Source of the DNA: Ptiloglossa arizonensis
Taxonomy: Eukaryota > Arthropoda > Insecta > Hymenoptera > Colletidae
Length of the DNA stretch: 64,000 nucleotides
Reading direction: 5' to 3'
NCBI RefSeq assembly: GCF_051014685.1
Contig: NW_027478540.1
Location: 1-64,000 of the forward strand
A program made the translations under genes and the position numbers. This document shows positions 33,068 through 44,279 of the stretch, in pieces. The notes beneath the pieces were generated by a model. The model was not told the origin of the DNA, did not search any database, and saw nothing but the letters and a program-made list of their open reading frames with translations. The first letter of the stretch is position 1; each line of letters opens with the position of its first letter.

Positions 33068-33838
33068 AAGCGGAGAAACGGAGAAAAGGAGAAACGATGA
33101 AACGAAGGAAGAAACGGAGAAACGAAGAAAGAAACGGAGAAATGAAGAAAGAAACGAAGAAACGTAGAAAGAAGCGGAGAAACGAAGAAATAAACCGAGA
33201 AACGGAGAAAGAAACGGAGAAACGAAGAAAGAAACGGAGAAACGAAGAAAGAAACGAACATACGAAGAAATAAACGGAGAAATGAAGACAGGAGCGGAGA
33301 AACGAACAAAGAAACGGAGAAACGTGCAAAGAAACGGAGAAACGGAGAAGTAAATGGAGAAACGAAGAAAGAAACAGAGAAACGAACAAAGAAACGGACA
33401 AACGAAAAAAGAAACGGAGAAACGGAGAAACGAAGAAAGAAACGGAGAATCGAACAAAGAAGCGGAGAAACGAACAAAGAAACAGAGAAGCGACCAAAAA
33501 ACGGAGAAGCGAACAAAGAAACGGAAAAACGAAGAAAGAAACGGAGAAACGGAGAAGTAAATGGAGAAACGAAGAAATAAACGGAGAAACGAAGAAAGAA
33601 ACGGAGAAACGAAGAAAGAAACGGAGAAACGAAGAAAGAAACGGAGTAACGCAGAAAGAAACGGAGAAACGAAGAAAGAAACGGTGAAACGGAGAAATAA
33701 ATGGAGAAACGAAGAAATAAACGGAGAAAGGAACAAAGAAACGGAGAAACGAAGAAAGAAACGGAGAAACGAAGAAAGAAACGGAGAAACGAACGAGGAA
33801 ACGGAGAAACGAAGAAAGAAACGGAGAAACGGAGAAAC
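33068..33838 (-). repeat. R array, right arm of unit 4 (shortest arm)
   Basis: Only 771 bp. The last 200 bp are nearly identical to the ends of unit 3 and unit 6 right arms. The imbalance with its 3.87 kb partner arm points to deletion or unequal exchange. Confidence 0.95.
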
Positions 33839-34048
33839 GCTTCTCCGTTTCTCGGTTTCTCTGTTTCTCCGTTTCTCGGATTCTCCGTTTCTCGGTTTCC
33901 CCGTTTCTCCGTTTCTCGGTTTCTCGATTTCTCCGTTTCTCCATTACTCGGTTTATCCGTTTCTCCGTTTCTCCGTTCCTACGTATCTCCGTTTCTCCGT
34001 TTCTCCGTTTCTCGGTTTTTCCGTTTCTCCGTTTCTCCGTTTCACCGT
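33836..34048. other. Switch 4 (R to Y) with cassette on its right
   Basis: Flip at 33838/33839, centre AACGCT. The cassette is a near-copy of that at switch 3, with one extra 8-bp word before the terminal CACCGTTTTTTG. Confidence 0.9.
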
Positions 34049-36102
34049 TTTTTGTTCGTTTCTCCATTTATTTCTCCGATTCTCCGTTTCTTTCTTCGTT
34101 TCTCCGTTTCTTTCTTCGTTTCTCCGTTTCTTTCATCGTTTCTTCGTTTCTTTCTTTGTTTCTCCGTTTCTTTCATCGTTTCTCCGTTTCTTTCTTCGTT
34201 CCTTGGTTTCTTTCTTCGATTCTCCGTTTATTTCTTCGTTTCTCCATTTATTTATCCGTTTCTCCGTTTCTTTGTTCGTTTCTCCATTTATTTCTCCGTG
34301 TCTTCGTTTATTTGTCCGTTTCTCCGTTTCTTTGTTCGATTCTCCGTTTCTTTCTTTGTTTCTCCGTTTCTTTCTTCGTTTCTCCGTTTCTTCGTTTCTT
34401 TCTTCGTTTCTCCGTTTCTTTCTTCGTTTCTTTCTTCGTTTCTCCGTTTCTTTCTTCGTTACTTTCTTCGTTTCTCCGTTTCTTTCATCGTTTCCCCGTT
34501 TCTTTGTTCGTTTCTCCGTTTCTTTGTTCGTTTCTCCGTTTCTTCGTTTCTTTGTTCGTTTCTCCGTTTCTTCGTTTCTTTGTTCGTTTCTCCGTTTCTT
34601 TGTTCGTTTCTCCGTTTTTTGGTCGTTTCTCCGTTTCTTTGTTCGTTTCTCCGTTTCTTTGTTCGATTCTCCGTTTCTTTGTTCGTTTCTCTATTTCTTT
34701 GTTCGTTTCTCCGTTTCTTTGTTCGTTTCTTCATTTCTTTGTTCGTTTCTCCGTTTCTTTGTTCGTTTCTCCGATTCTTTGTTCGTTTCTCCGTTTCTTT
34801 CTCCGTTTCTCGGTTTATTTCTTCGTTTCTCCATTTATTTCTCCGATTCTCCGCTTCTTTCTTCGTTTCTCCGTTTCTTTCTTCGTTTCTTTCTTCGTTT
34901 CTCCGTTTCTTTCTTCGTTTCTCCGTTTCTTTGTTCGCTTCTCCGTTCCTGTCTTCGTTTCTCCGTTTATTTCTTCGTTTCTCCATTTATTTCTCCGTTT
35001 CTCCGTTTCTTTCTTCGTTTCTCCGTTTCTTTGTTCGTTTCTCCGTTTCTTTTTTCGTTTTTGCGTTTCTTTCTCCGTTTCTCCGTTTCTTTCTTCGTTT
35101 GTCCGTTTCTTTGTTCGTTTCTCTGTTTGTTTCTTCGTTTCTCCATTTATTTCTCCGTTTCTCCGTTTCTTTGCTCGTTTCTCCGTTTCTTTGTTCGATT
35201 CTCCGTTTCTTTGTTCGTTTCTCTATTTCTTTGTTCGTTTCTCCGTTCCTTTGTTCGTTTCTTCATTTCTTTGTTCGTTTCTCCGTTTCTTTGTTCGTTT
35301 CTCCGATTCTTTGTTCGTTTCTCCGTTTCTTTGTTCGTTTCTCCGTTTCTTTCTCCGTTTCTCGGTTTATTTCTTCGTTTCTCCATTTTTTCTCCGATTC
35401 TCCCCTTCTTTCTTCGTTTCTCCGTTTCTTTCTTCGTTTCTTTCTTCGTTTCTTTCTTCGTTTCTCCGTTTCTTTCTTCGTTTCTCCGTTTCTTTGTTCG
35501 TTTCTCCGTTCCTGTCTTCGTTTCTCCGTTTATTTCTTCGTTTCTCCATTTATTTCTCCGTTTGTTTCTTCGTTTCTCCGTTTCTTTGTTCGTTTCTCCA
35601 TTTCTTTGTCGTTTCCCCATTTATTTCTCCGTTTCGCCGTTTCATTCTTCGTTTCTCCGTTTCTTTGTTCGTTTCTCCGTTTCTTTGTTCGTTTCTTCGT
35701 TTCTTCGTTTCTTTGTTCGTTTCTCCGTTTCTTTCATCGTTTCTGCTTTTCTTTGTTCGTTTCTCCGTTTCTTTGTTCGTTTCTCCGTTTCTTTCTTCGT
35801 TTCTCCGTTTCTTTCTTCGTTTCTTCGTTTCTTTCTTCGTTTCTCCGTTTCTTTCTTCGTTTCTCCGTTTGTTTCTTCGTTTCTCCATTTATTTCTCCGT
35901 TTCTCCGTTTCTTTCTTCGTTTCTCCGTTTCTTTCTTCGTTTCTCCGTTCATTTCTTTGTTTCTCCATTTATTTCTTCGTTTCTCCGTTTCTTTCTTCGT
36001 TTCTCCGTTTCTTTCTTCGTTTCTCCGTTTCTTTCTTCGTTTCTCCGTTTCTTCCTTCGTTTCTTCGTTTCTCCGTTTCTCCGTTTCTCCGTCTCTCCGT
36101 TT
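33839..36102 (+). repeat. Y array, left arm of unit 5
   Basis: 2.26 kb. Close to unit 7's left arm (51067-53196) and to parts of unit 4's (GTTTTTTGGTC, CCGTTCCTGTC and TTTTTTCGTTTTTGCG variants all shared). Confidence 0.95.
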
Positions 36103-36319
36103 CGATTAAATGATTATAATAGTTATAATTTCTATTATAAATCATTTGAGCTATAGTTAAATTATACACTAATACTCTAAATACATATTTAATATATTTT
36201 TTATTCTCTTTAGCCTCCAGAAGAATTTTATTGATACTATTTACTGTATATAATAATTTACACAGATTCGGAAATAAATCTAATTATTTATTTATAATAA
36301 TTATTTTTTATTCACCTAT
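36103..36319 (+). repeat. Core E left terminal inverted repeat
   Basis: 217 bp, inner end CACCTAT. Inverse of 37614-37829. Confidence 0.85.
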
Positions 36320-36671
36320 TTTACCAAAAATTTCGATTCTTTATGTATTAATCAAATGTAAAATTGATGTAGCTCATAGACAATTATTACTTTCCATGTT
36401 TTAAAACTTTAAGAAACATCTCTTTACTTTGAAGTTCGATCAAAATCAATTGCTAGAGGCGAATCAATCATTTTTAATGCATAAATAAGATGCACATTGT
36501 TCGATCAATATAGGGAACATGCGTAAATGTCAATAACAATCGCTGAAATGAACGAGCATTCACTGAAACCGTTCGCCTTCGCAGACTTCGCAATATCTTG
36601 ACATTTATTTATCATAATTATTAACAACCGTCGTTGGACCGTAGATTAAACAATTTTTGACAATGTTTCGG

Positions 36672-36679
36672 TATAAAAA
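36672..36679 (+). promoter_or_regulatory. TATA box, core E
   Basis: TATAAAAA, context as in core A. Confidence 0.35.
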
Positions 36680-36848
36680 GCCATCAATTTCTTCAAATAT
36701 TTGGTTAGATCGAACAAATACGATCGAAGATGCCGTGGGACAAAATAAATGAATATTTCTCTACATATCGGAATTATAGTTTGTATGTATGCAAATATAT
36801 TCTGAACCCGCAATTACAAATCGCTGTATCGTGGTAATTACATGGGTT

Positions 36849-36955
36849 GCCATCTATTGGAGAAAGGGTTAAACTACACTTAAGGGGTGAAAGCATCTGG
36901 CGGAGAAACGCTCAAGTTTGTCGAGGAATTGTTCTAATTTCCACAAATAGATGGC
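36849..36955. promoter_or_regulatory. CTCF-like site pair, core E
   Basis: CCAATAGATGGC on minus (36849-36860, one mismatch) and CAAATAGATGGC followed by GCG on plus (36944-36955). Confidence 0.33.
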
Positions 36956-37309
36956 GCGACTAGTACAATTTACCGACATTAGAGATAAGTATTTCCATGT
37001 GTATGATATTCCCTATCGTGCGATAAAATAAATAAATACTTTTGTACAAACTAGTGTATGTTTCATCTTTCGAATAAATGTAAAATTAAACCTTCCACGG
37101 TAAATTTGATTCTTGAATTTATTAATGTTTCTAGGACGATTTATTTCAGTATAAAGAGTGCTATAGGTGGGAAATTTGTGTACATAATAATTATTGAGTA
37201 TAGAATAATTTTTCTTTTATAAGAAGTTAGTATATTAAATAAGGAAGAAAAGTTAATCTTTATTATTTTAAATATAAAAATTAAAATTAAAGAAATTATT
37301 GAATATAAA

Positions 37310-37420
37310 ATGAAATATGTTAAAAATGTATTTTTGTTAATTATTAATAAAATAACTATAATAGATGTTTGTATAACAGATGAATATCCTATAATAATTA
37401 TGATTGATTTTTTTGTTTAA
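37310..37420 (+). CDS. 36-codon conserved open frame, core E (doubtful gene)
   Basis: 111 bp, ATG to TAA. Differs from core A by synonymous changes near the end and Asn to Asp. Confidence 0.12.
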   Translation: MKYVKNVFLLIINKITIIDVCITDEYPIIIMIDFFV

Positions 37421-37613
37421 GCAAATGATAGGGGCAATAATTACATTAATTAGGCAAATAAAATAAATTTCATTATTAAATTTTAATATGAGTTCTATAA
37501 TAATTATAGGGATTAATTCTATTAAAGTTATTATAACGAATAGATTAATTCAATTTAATGAATAAATTAAAGAAATGAATCGAACATTTAAAGAGTACAT
37601 CCCAATTTTTAAG

Positions 37614-37829
37614 ATAAGTGAAAAAAAAAAATTATTATAAATAAATAATTAGATTTATTTCGGATTCTGTGTAAATTATTATATATAGTAAAGAGTATAA
37701 ATAAAATTCTTCTGGAGGCTAAAGAGATTAAAAAATAGGTTAAATATGCATTTAGAGTATTAGTGTATAATTTAACTATAGCTCAAATGATTTATAATAG
37801 AAATTATAACTATTATAATCATTTAATCG
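37614..37829 (-). repeat. Core E right terminal inverted repeat
   Basis: 216 bp. Contains GGATTCTG where others have CGATTCTG. Confidence 0.85.
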
Positions 37830-40236
37830 AAACGGACAAACGGAGAAACGGAGAAACGGAGAAACGGAGAAACGGGGTAACGGAGAAACGAAGAAACGAA
37901 GGAAGAAACGGAGAAACGAAGAAAGAAACGGAGAAACGGAGAAATAAATGGAGAAACGAAGAAAGAAACGGAGAAACGAAGAAAGAAACGGAGAAACGAA
38001 GAAAGAAACGGAGAAACGAAGAAATAAACGGAGAAACGAACAAAGAAACGAAGAAACGAACAAAGAAACGGAGAAACGAACAAAGAAACGGAGAATCGGA
38101 GAAATAAATGGAGAAACGATGAAATAAACCGAGAAACGGAGAAAGAAACGGAGAAACGAACAAAGAAACGGAGAAACGAAGAAAGAAACGGAGAAACGAA
38201 GATAGAAACGGAGAAACGAAGAAAGAAACGGAGATATGAAGAAAGAAACGGAGAAACGAACAAAGAAACGGAGAAACGAAGAAAGAAACGGAGAAACGGA
38301 GAAGTAAATGGAGAAACGAAGAAAGAAACGGAGAAACGAAGAAAGAAACGAAGAAACGAAGAAAGAAACGAAGAAACAAAGAAAGAATCGGGGAAACGAA
38401 GAAAGAAACGGAGAAACGAAGAAAGAAACGAAGAAAGAAACGGAGAAACGATGAAAGAAACGGAGAAACGAACAAAGAAACGAAGAAACGAACAAAGAAA
38501 CGGAGAAACGAACAAAGAAACGGAGAATCGGAGAAATAAATGGAGAAACGATGAAATAAACCGAGAAACGGAGAAAGAAACGGAGAAACGAACAAAGAAA
38601 CGGAGAAACGAAGAAAGAAACGGAGAAACGAAGATAGAAACGGAGAAACGAAGAAAGAAACGGAGATATGAAGAAAGAAACGGAGAAACGAACAAAGAAA
38701 CGGAGAAACGAAGAAAGAAACGGAGAAACGGAGAAGTAAATGGAGAAACGAAGAAAGAAACGGAGAAACGAAGAAAGAAACGAAGAAACGAAGAAAGAAA
38801 CGAGAAACGAAGAAATAAATGGAGAAACGAAGAAATAAACGGAGGAACGAAGAAAGAAACGGAGAAACGAAGAAAGAAACGAAGAAACGAAGAAAGAAAC
38901 GAAGAAAGAAACGGAGAAACGAGGAAAGAAACGCAGAAACGAACAAAGAAACGAAGAAACGAACAAAGAAACGGAGAAACGAACAAAGAAACGGAGAATC
39001 GGAGAAATAAATGGAGAAACGAAGAAATAAACCGAGAAACGGAGACAGAAACGGAGAAACGAAGAAAGAAACGGAGAAACGAAGAAAGAGACGAAGTAAG
39101 AATCGGAGAAACGAAGAAAGAAACGGAGAAACGAAGAAAGAAACGAAGAAACGAACAAAGAAACTGAGAAACGAACATATAAACGGAGAATCGGAGAAAT
39201 AAATGGAGAAACGAAGAAATAAACCGAGAAACGGAGAAAGAAACGGAGAATCGAACAAAGAAACGGAGAAACGAAGAAAGAAACGGAGAAACGAAGATAG
39301 AAACGGAGAAACGAAGAAAGAAACGGAGATATGAAGAAAGAAACGGAGAAACGAACAAAGAAACGGAGAAACGAAGAAAGAAACGGAGAAACGGAGAAGT
39401 AAATGGAGAAACGAAGAAAGAAACGGAGAAACGAAGAAAGAAACGAAGAAACGAAGAAAGAAACGAAGAAACAAAGAAAGAATCGGGGAAACGAAGAAAG
39501 AAACGGAGAAACGAAGAAAGAAACGAAGAAAGAAACGAAGAAAGAAACGGAGAAACGATGAAAGAAACGGAGAAACGAACAAAGAAACGGAGAAACTGAG
39601 AAATAAATGGAGAACAGATCAAAGAAACGGAGAAACGGAGAATGAAACGGAGTAACGAACAAAGAAACGAAGAAACGAAGAAAGAAACGGAGAAACGTAG
39701 AATGAAACGGAGAAACGAAGAAAGAAACGGAGAAACGAAGAAAGAAACGGAGTAACGAAGAAAGAAACGGAGAAACTGAGAAATAAGTGGAGAAACGAAG
39801 AAATAAACGGAGAAACGATCAAAGAAACGGAGAAACGAAGAAAGAAACGGAGAATCGGAGAAATAAATGGAGAAACGAAGAAATAAACGGAGAAACGGAG
39901 AAAGAAACGGAGAAACGAACAAAGAAACGGAGAAACGAAGAAAGAAACGGAGAAACGAACAAAGAAACGGAGAAACGGAGAAAGAAACGGAGAAACGAAC
40001 AAAGAAACGGAGAAACGAAGAAAGAAACGGAGAAGCGAAGAAAGAAACGGAGAAACGGAGAAATAAATGGCGAAACGAAGAAATAAACGGAGAAACGAAG
40101 AAAGAAACGGAGAAACGAAGAAAGAAACGGAGAAACGAAGAAAGAAACGGAGTACCGAAGAAAGAAACGGAGAAACGAAGAAAGAAACGGAGAAACGAAG
40201 AAAGAAACGGAGAACCGAACAAAGAAACGGAGAAAC
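37830..40236 (-). repeat. R array, right arm of unit 5
   Basis: 2.41 kb. The block with GATATGAAG at about 38091-38400 recurs at 38523 (offset 432) and again near 39187. The final 450 bp match the end of unit 2's right arm, including GGCGAAACG, GTACCGAAG and AACCGAAC variants. Confidence 0.95.
38091..38954 (-). repeat. 432-bp tandem duplication
   Basis: AATCGGAGAAATAAATGG with the following AACGATGAAATAAACCG recurs at 38091 and 38523, and the GATATGAAG word recurs at the same spacing. 432 is 108 four-base words. Confidence 0.65.
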
Positions 40237-40350
40237 GTTTCTCCGTTTCTCCGTACCTCGGTTTCTCCGTTTCTCGGTTTCTCGGTTTCTCCGTTTCTCG
40301 GTTTCTCCGTTTCTCGATTTTCCGTTTCTCCGTTTCTCCGTTTCACCATT
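40234..40350. other. Switch 5 (R to Y) with cassette on its right
   Basis: Flip at 40236/40237, centre AACGTT. The cassette carries the CCGTACCTCGG marker of switch 2 but ends CACCATTTCTTTG rather than the GTT run. Sister of switch 2. Confidence 0.9.
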
Positions 40351-42471
40351 TCTTTGTTCGTTTCTCCGTTCCATTCTTCGTTTCTCCGTTTATTTCTTCG
40401 TTTCTCCATTTACTTCTCCGATTCTCCGTTTCTTTCTTCGTTTCTCCGTTTTTTGGTCGTTTCTCCGTTTCTTTGGTCGTTTCTCCGTTTCTTTGTTCGT
40501 TTCTCCGTTTCTTTGTTCGTTTCTCCGTTTCTTTCTCCGTTTCTCGGTTTATTTCTTCGTTTCTCCATTTATTTCTCCGATTCTCCGTTTCTTTCTTCGT
40601 TCCTCCGTTTCTTTCTTCGTTTCTTCGTTTCTTTCTTCGTTTCTCCGTTGCTTTCATCGTTTCTCCGTTTCTTTGTTCGTTTCTCCGTTCCTTTCTTCGT
40701 TTCTCCGTTTATTTCTTCGTTTCTCCATTTATTTCTCCGTTTCTCCGTTTCTTTCTTCGTTGCTCCGTTTCTTTCTTCGTTTGTCCGTTTCTTTCTTTGT
40801 TTCTCCGTTTCTTTCTTCATTTCTCCGTTTCTTTCTTCGTTTCTCCGTTTCTTTCTTCGTTTCTCCGTTTATTTCTTCGTTTCTCCATTTATTTCTCCGT
40901 TTCTCCATTTCTTTGTTCGTTTCTCCGTTTCTTTGTTCGTTTCTCCGTTTCTTTCTTCGTTTCTCCGTTTCTTTGTCCGTTTCTCCGTTTCTTTCTTCGT
41001 TTCTCCGTTTATTTCTTCGTTTCCCCATTTATTTCTCCGATTCTCCGTTTCTTTCTTCGTTTCTCAGTTTCTTTCTTCGTTTCTCCGTTTCTTTTTTCGT
41101 TTCTCCATTTATTTCTCCGATTCTCCGTTTCTTTGTTCGTTTCTTCGTTTCTTTCTTCGTTACTCCGTTTCTTACTTCGTTTCTCCGTTTCTTTCTTCGT
41201 TTCTCCGTTTCTTTCTTCGTTTCTCCGTTTATTTCTTCGTTTCTCCATTTATTTCACAGTTTCTCCGTTTCTTTCTTCGTTTCTCCGTTTCATTGTTCGT
41301 TTCTCTGTTTATTTCTTCGTTTCTCCATTTATTTCTCAGATTCTCCATTTCGTTCTTCGTTTCTCCGTTTCATTGTTCGTTTCTCTGTTTGTTTCTTCGT
41401 TTCTCCATTTATTTCTCCGTTTCTCCGTTTCTTTGCTCGTTTCTCCGTTTCTTTGTTCGTTTCTCCGTTTCTTTCATCGTTTCTCCGTTTCTTTCTTCGT
41501 TTCTCCGTTTCTTTCTTCGTTTCTCCGTTTCTTTTTTCGTTTCTCCATTTATTTCTTCGTTTTTCCGTTTCTTTCTTCGTTTCTCCGTTTCTTTCTTCGT
41601 ATCTCCGTTTCCTTCTTCGTTTCTCAGTTTCTTTCTTCGTTTCTCCGTTTCTTTCTACGTTTCTCCGTTTCTTTCTTCGTTTCTTCCTTTCTTTCTTCGT
41701 TTCTCCGTTTCTTTCTTCGTTTCTCCGTTTATTTCTTCGTTTCTCCATTTATTTCACCGTTTTTCAGTTTCTTTCTTCGTTTCTCCGTTTCATTGTTCGT
41801 TTCTCAGCTCCTTTCTTCCTTTCTCCGTTTATTTCTCCGTTTTTCCATTTATTTCTCCGTTTCCCGATTCATTCTTCGTTTCTCCGTTTTTTGGTCGTTT
41901 CTCCGTTTCTTTGTTCGTTTCTCCGTTTCTTTGTTCGTTTCTCCGTTTCTTTCTCCGTTTCTCGGTATATTTCTTCGTTTCTCCATTTATTTCTCCGATT
42001 CTCCGTTTCTTTCTTCGTTTCTCCGTTTCTTTCTTCGTTTCATTCTTCGCTTCTCCGTTTCTTTCATCGTTTCTCCGTTTCTTTGTTCGTATCTCCGCTC
42101 CTTTCTTCGTTTCTCCGTTTATTTCTTCGTTTTTCCGTTTCTTTCTCCGTTTCTCCGTTTCTTTCTTCGTTTGTCCGTTTCTTTGTTCGTTTCTCTGTTT
42201 CTTTCTTCGTTTCTCCATTTATTTCTCCGTTTCTCCGTTCCTTTGCTCGTTTCTCCGTTTCTTTGTTCGTTTCTCCGCTCCTTTCTTCGTTTCTCCGTTT
42301 GTTTCCTCGTTTTTCCATTTATTTCTCCGTTTCTCCGTTTCTTTCTTCGTTTCTCCGTCTCTTTGTTCGTTTCTCCATTTCTTTGTTGTTTCCCCATTTA
42401 TTTCTCCGTTTCGCCGTTTCTTCCTTTGTTTCTTCGTTTCTCAGTTTCTCCGTTTCTCCGTTTCTCCGTTT
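40237..42471 (+). repeat. Y array, left arm of unit 6
   Basis: 2.24 kb. Its last 500 bp match unit 3's left arm before core C. Contains TTTTTTGGTCG (near 40450 and 41887) and GTTTCTTTGGTC words. Confidence 0.95.
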
Positions 42472-42688
42472 CGATTAAATGATTATAATAGTTATAATTT
42501 CTATTATAAATCATTTGAGCTATAGTTAAATTATAAACTAATACTCTAAATACATATTCAATATATTTTTTAATCTCTTTAGCCTCCAGAAGAATTTTAT
42601 TTATACTATTTACTGTATATAATAATTTACACAGAATCGGAAATAAATCTTATTATTTATTTATAATAATTATTTTTTATTCACTTAT
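42472..42688 (+). repeat. Core F left terminal inverted repeat
   Basis: 217 bp, inverse of 43718-43934. Confidence 0.85.
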
Positions 42689-42952
42689 TTCACCAAAAAT
42701 TTCGATTCTTCATGTATTAATCAAATGTTGAATTGATATATCTCATAGACAATTATTACTTTCCATGTTTTAAAACTTTAAGAAACATCTCTTTACTTTG
42801 AAGTTCGATCAAAATCAATTGCTAGAGGCGAATCAATCATTTTTAATGCATAAATAAGATGCACATTGTTCGATCAATATAGGGAACATGCATAAATGTA
42901 ATATTCTGAACCCGCAATTACAAATCCCAGTAACGTGGCAATTACATGGGTT

Positions 42953-43059
42953 GCCATCTACTGGAGAAAGGGTTAAACTACACTTAAGGGGTGAAACCAC
43001 CTGGAGGAGAAACGCTCAAGTTTGTCGAGGAATTGTTCTAATTTCCACAAATAGATGGC
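42953..43059. promoter_or_regulatory. CTCF-like site pair, core F
   Basis: Exact-consensus CCAGTAGATGGC on minus (42953-42964) and CAAATAGATGGC followed by GCG on plus (43048-43059). Confidence 0.4.
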
Positions 43060-43413
43060 GCGACAAGTACAATTTACCGACATTAGAGATAAGTATATCC
43101 ATTTGTATGATATTCCCTACCGTGCGATAATATAAATAAATACTTTTGTACAAACTTTTGTATGTTTCATTTTTCGAAGAAAAGTAAAATTAAACCGTCC
43201 ACGGTAAATTTTATTCTTGAATTTATTAATGTTTCTAGGACGATTTATTTCAGTATAAAGATTGCTATAGGTGGGAAATTTGTGTACATAATAATTATTG
43301 AGTATAAAATAATTTTTCTTTTATAAGAGGTTAATATACTAAATGAGGAAGAAGAGTTAATCTTTATTATTTTAAATATAAAAACTAAAATTAAAGAAAT
43401 TATTGAATATAGA

Positions 43414-43524
43414 ATGATATATGTTAATAATGTATTTTTGTTAATTATTAATAAAATAACTATAATAGATGTTTGTATAACAGATGAATATCCTATAATT
43501 ATTATGATTGATTTTTTTGTTTAA
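43414..43524 (+). CDS. 36-codon conserved open frame, core F (doubtful gene)
   Basis: 111 bp, ATG to TAA. Most diverged at its start (MIYVNNVFLL) yet same length. Confidence 0.12.
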   Translation: MIYVNNVFLLIINKITIIDVCITDEYPIIIMIDFFV

Positions 43525-43717
43525 GCAAATGATAGGGGCAATAATTACATTAATTAGGAAAATAAAATAAATTTCATTATTAAATTTTAATATGAGTTCT
43601 ATAATAATTATAGGGATTAATTTTATTAAAGTTATTATAAAGAATTGATTAATTCAATTTAATGAATAAATTAAAGAAATGGATCGAACATTTAAAGAGT
43701 ACATCCCAATTTTTAAG

Positions 43718-43934
43718 ATAAGTGAAAAAAAAAAAATTATTATAACTAAACAATTAGATTTATTTCCGATTCTGTGTAAATTATTATATATAGTAAATAG
43801 TCTAAATAAAATTCTTCTGGAGGCTAAAGGGATTAAAAAACATATTAAATATGTATTTAGACTATTAGTGTATAATTTAACTATAGCTCAAATGATTTAT
43901 AATGGAAATTATAAATATTATAATCATTTAATCG
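43718..43934 (-). repeat. Core F right terminal inverted repeat
   Basis: 217 bp, with a longer A run after ATAAGTG than core C. Confidence 0.85.
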
Positions 43935-44279
43935 AATCGGAGAAACGGAGAAACGGAGAAACGACGAAACGAAGAAAGAAATGGAGAAACGAAGAAAGAA
44001 ACGGAGAAATGAAGACTGAAACGAAGAAACGAAGAAAGAAACGGAGAAACGAAGAAATAAACACAGAAACGGAGAAAGAAACGGAGAAACGAAGAAAGAA
44101 ACATAGAAACGAACAAAGAAACGCAGAAACGAAGAAAGAAACGGAGTAACGAAGAAAGAAACGGAGAAACTGAGAAATAAGTGGAGAAACGAAGAAATAA
44201 ACGGAGAAACGATCAAAGAAACGGAGAAACGAAGAAAGAAACGGAGAATCGGAGAAATAAATGGAGAAACGAAGAAATA

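Larger units (their letters stand above)
36103..37829 (+). mobile_element. Core E: full-length core, sister of core G
   Basis: 1,727 bp. Shares with core G a set of private variants (CAAATCGCTGTATCG, AAAGCATCTGGCGG, GCGACTAGTAC, AAACTAGTGTATG, GAACGAGCATTCAC) and looks almost identical to it. TATA box, seed word (36901-36912), AATAAA signals and 36-codon frame are present. Confidence 0.75.
42472..43934 (+). mobile_element. Core F: short core, sister of core C
   Basis: 1,463 bp. Has the same deletion breakpoint as core C (CATGCATAAATGTAATATTC) and shares AATGGAAATT at the right end. The seed word is altered to AGGAGAAACGCT (43005-43016). In this copy the right terminal repeat is open in frame from an ATG at 43679 into the array (157 codons including array-encoded Lys/Glu/Arg residues). 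Other copies break that frame by stops or A-run length, so it is probably fortuitous. Confidence 0.75.

Noticed and set aside
43679..44149. 157-codon frame crossing from core F into the R array
   Set aside because: In the sister core C it is broken by an A-run length change, and in core A by a TAA. The C-terminal half is array-encoded. Probably fortuitous.
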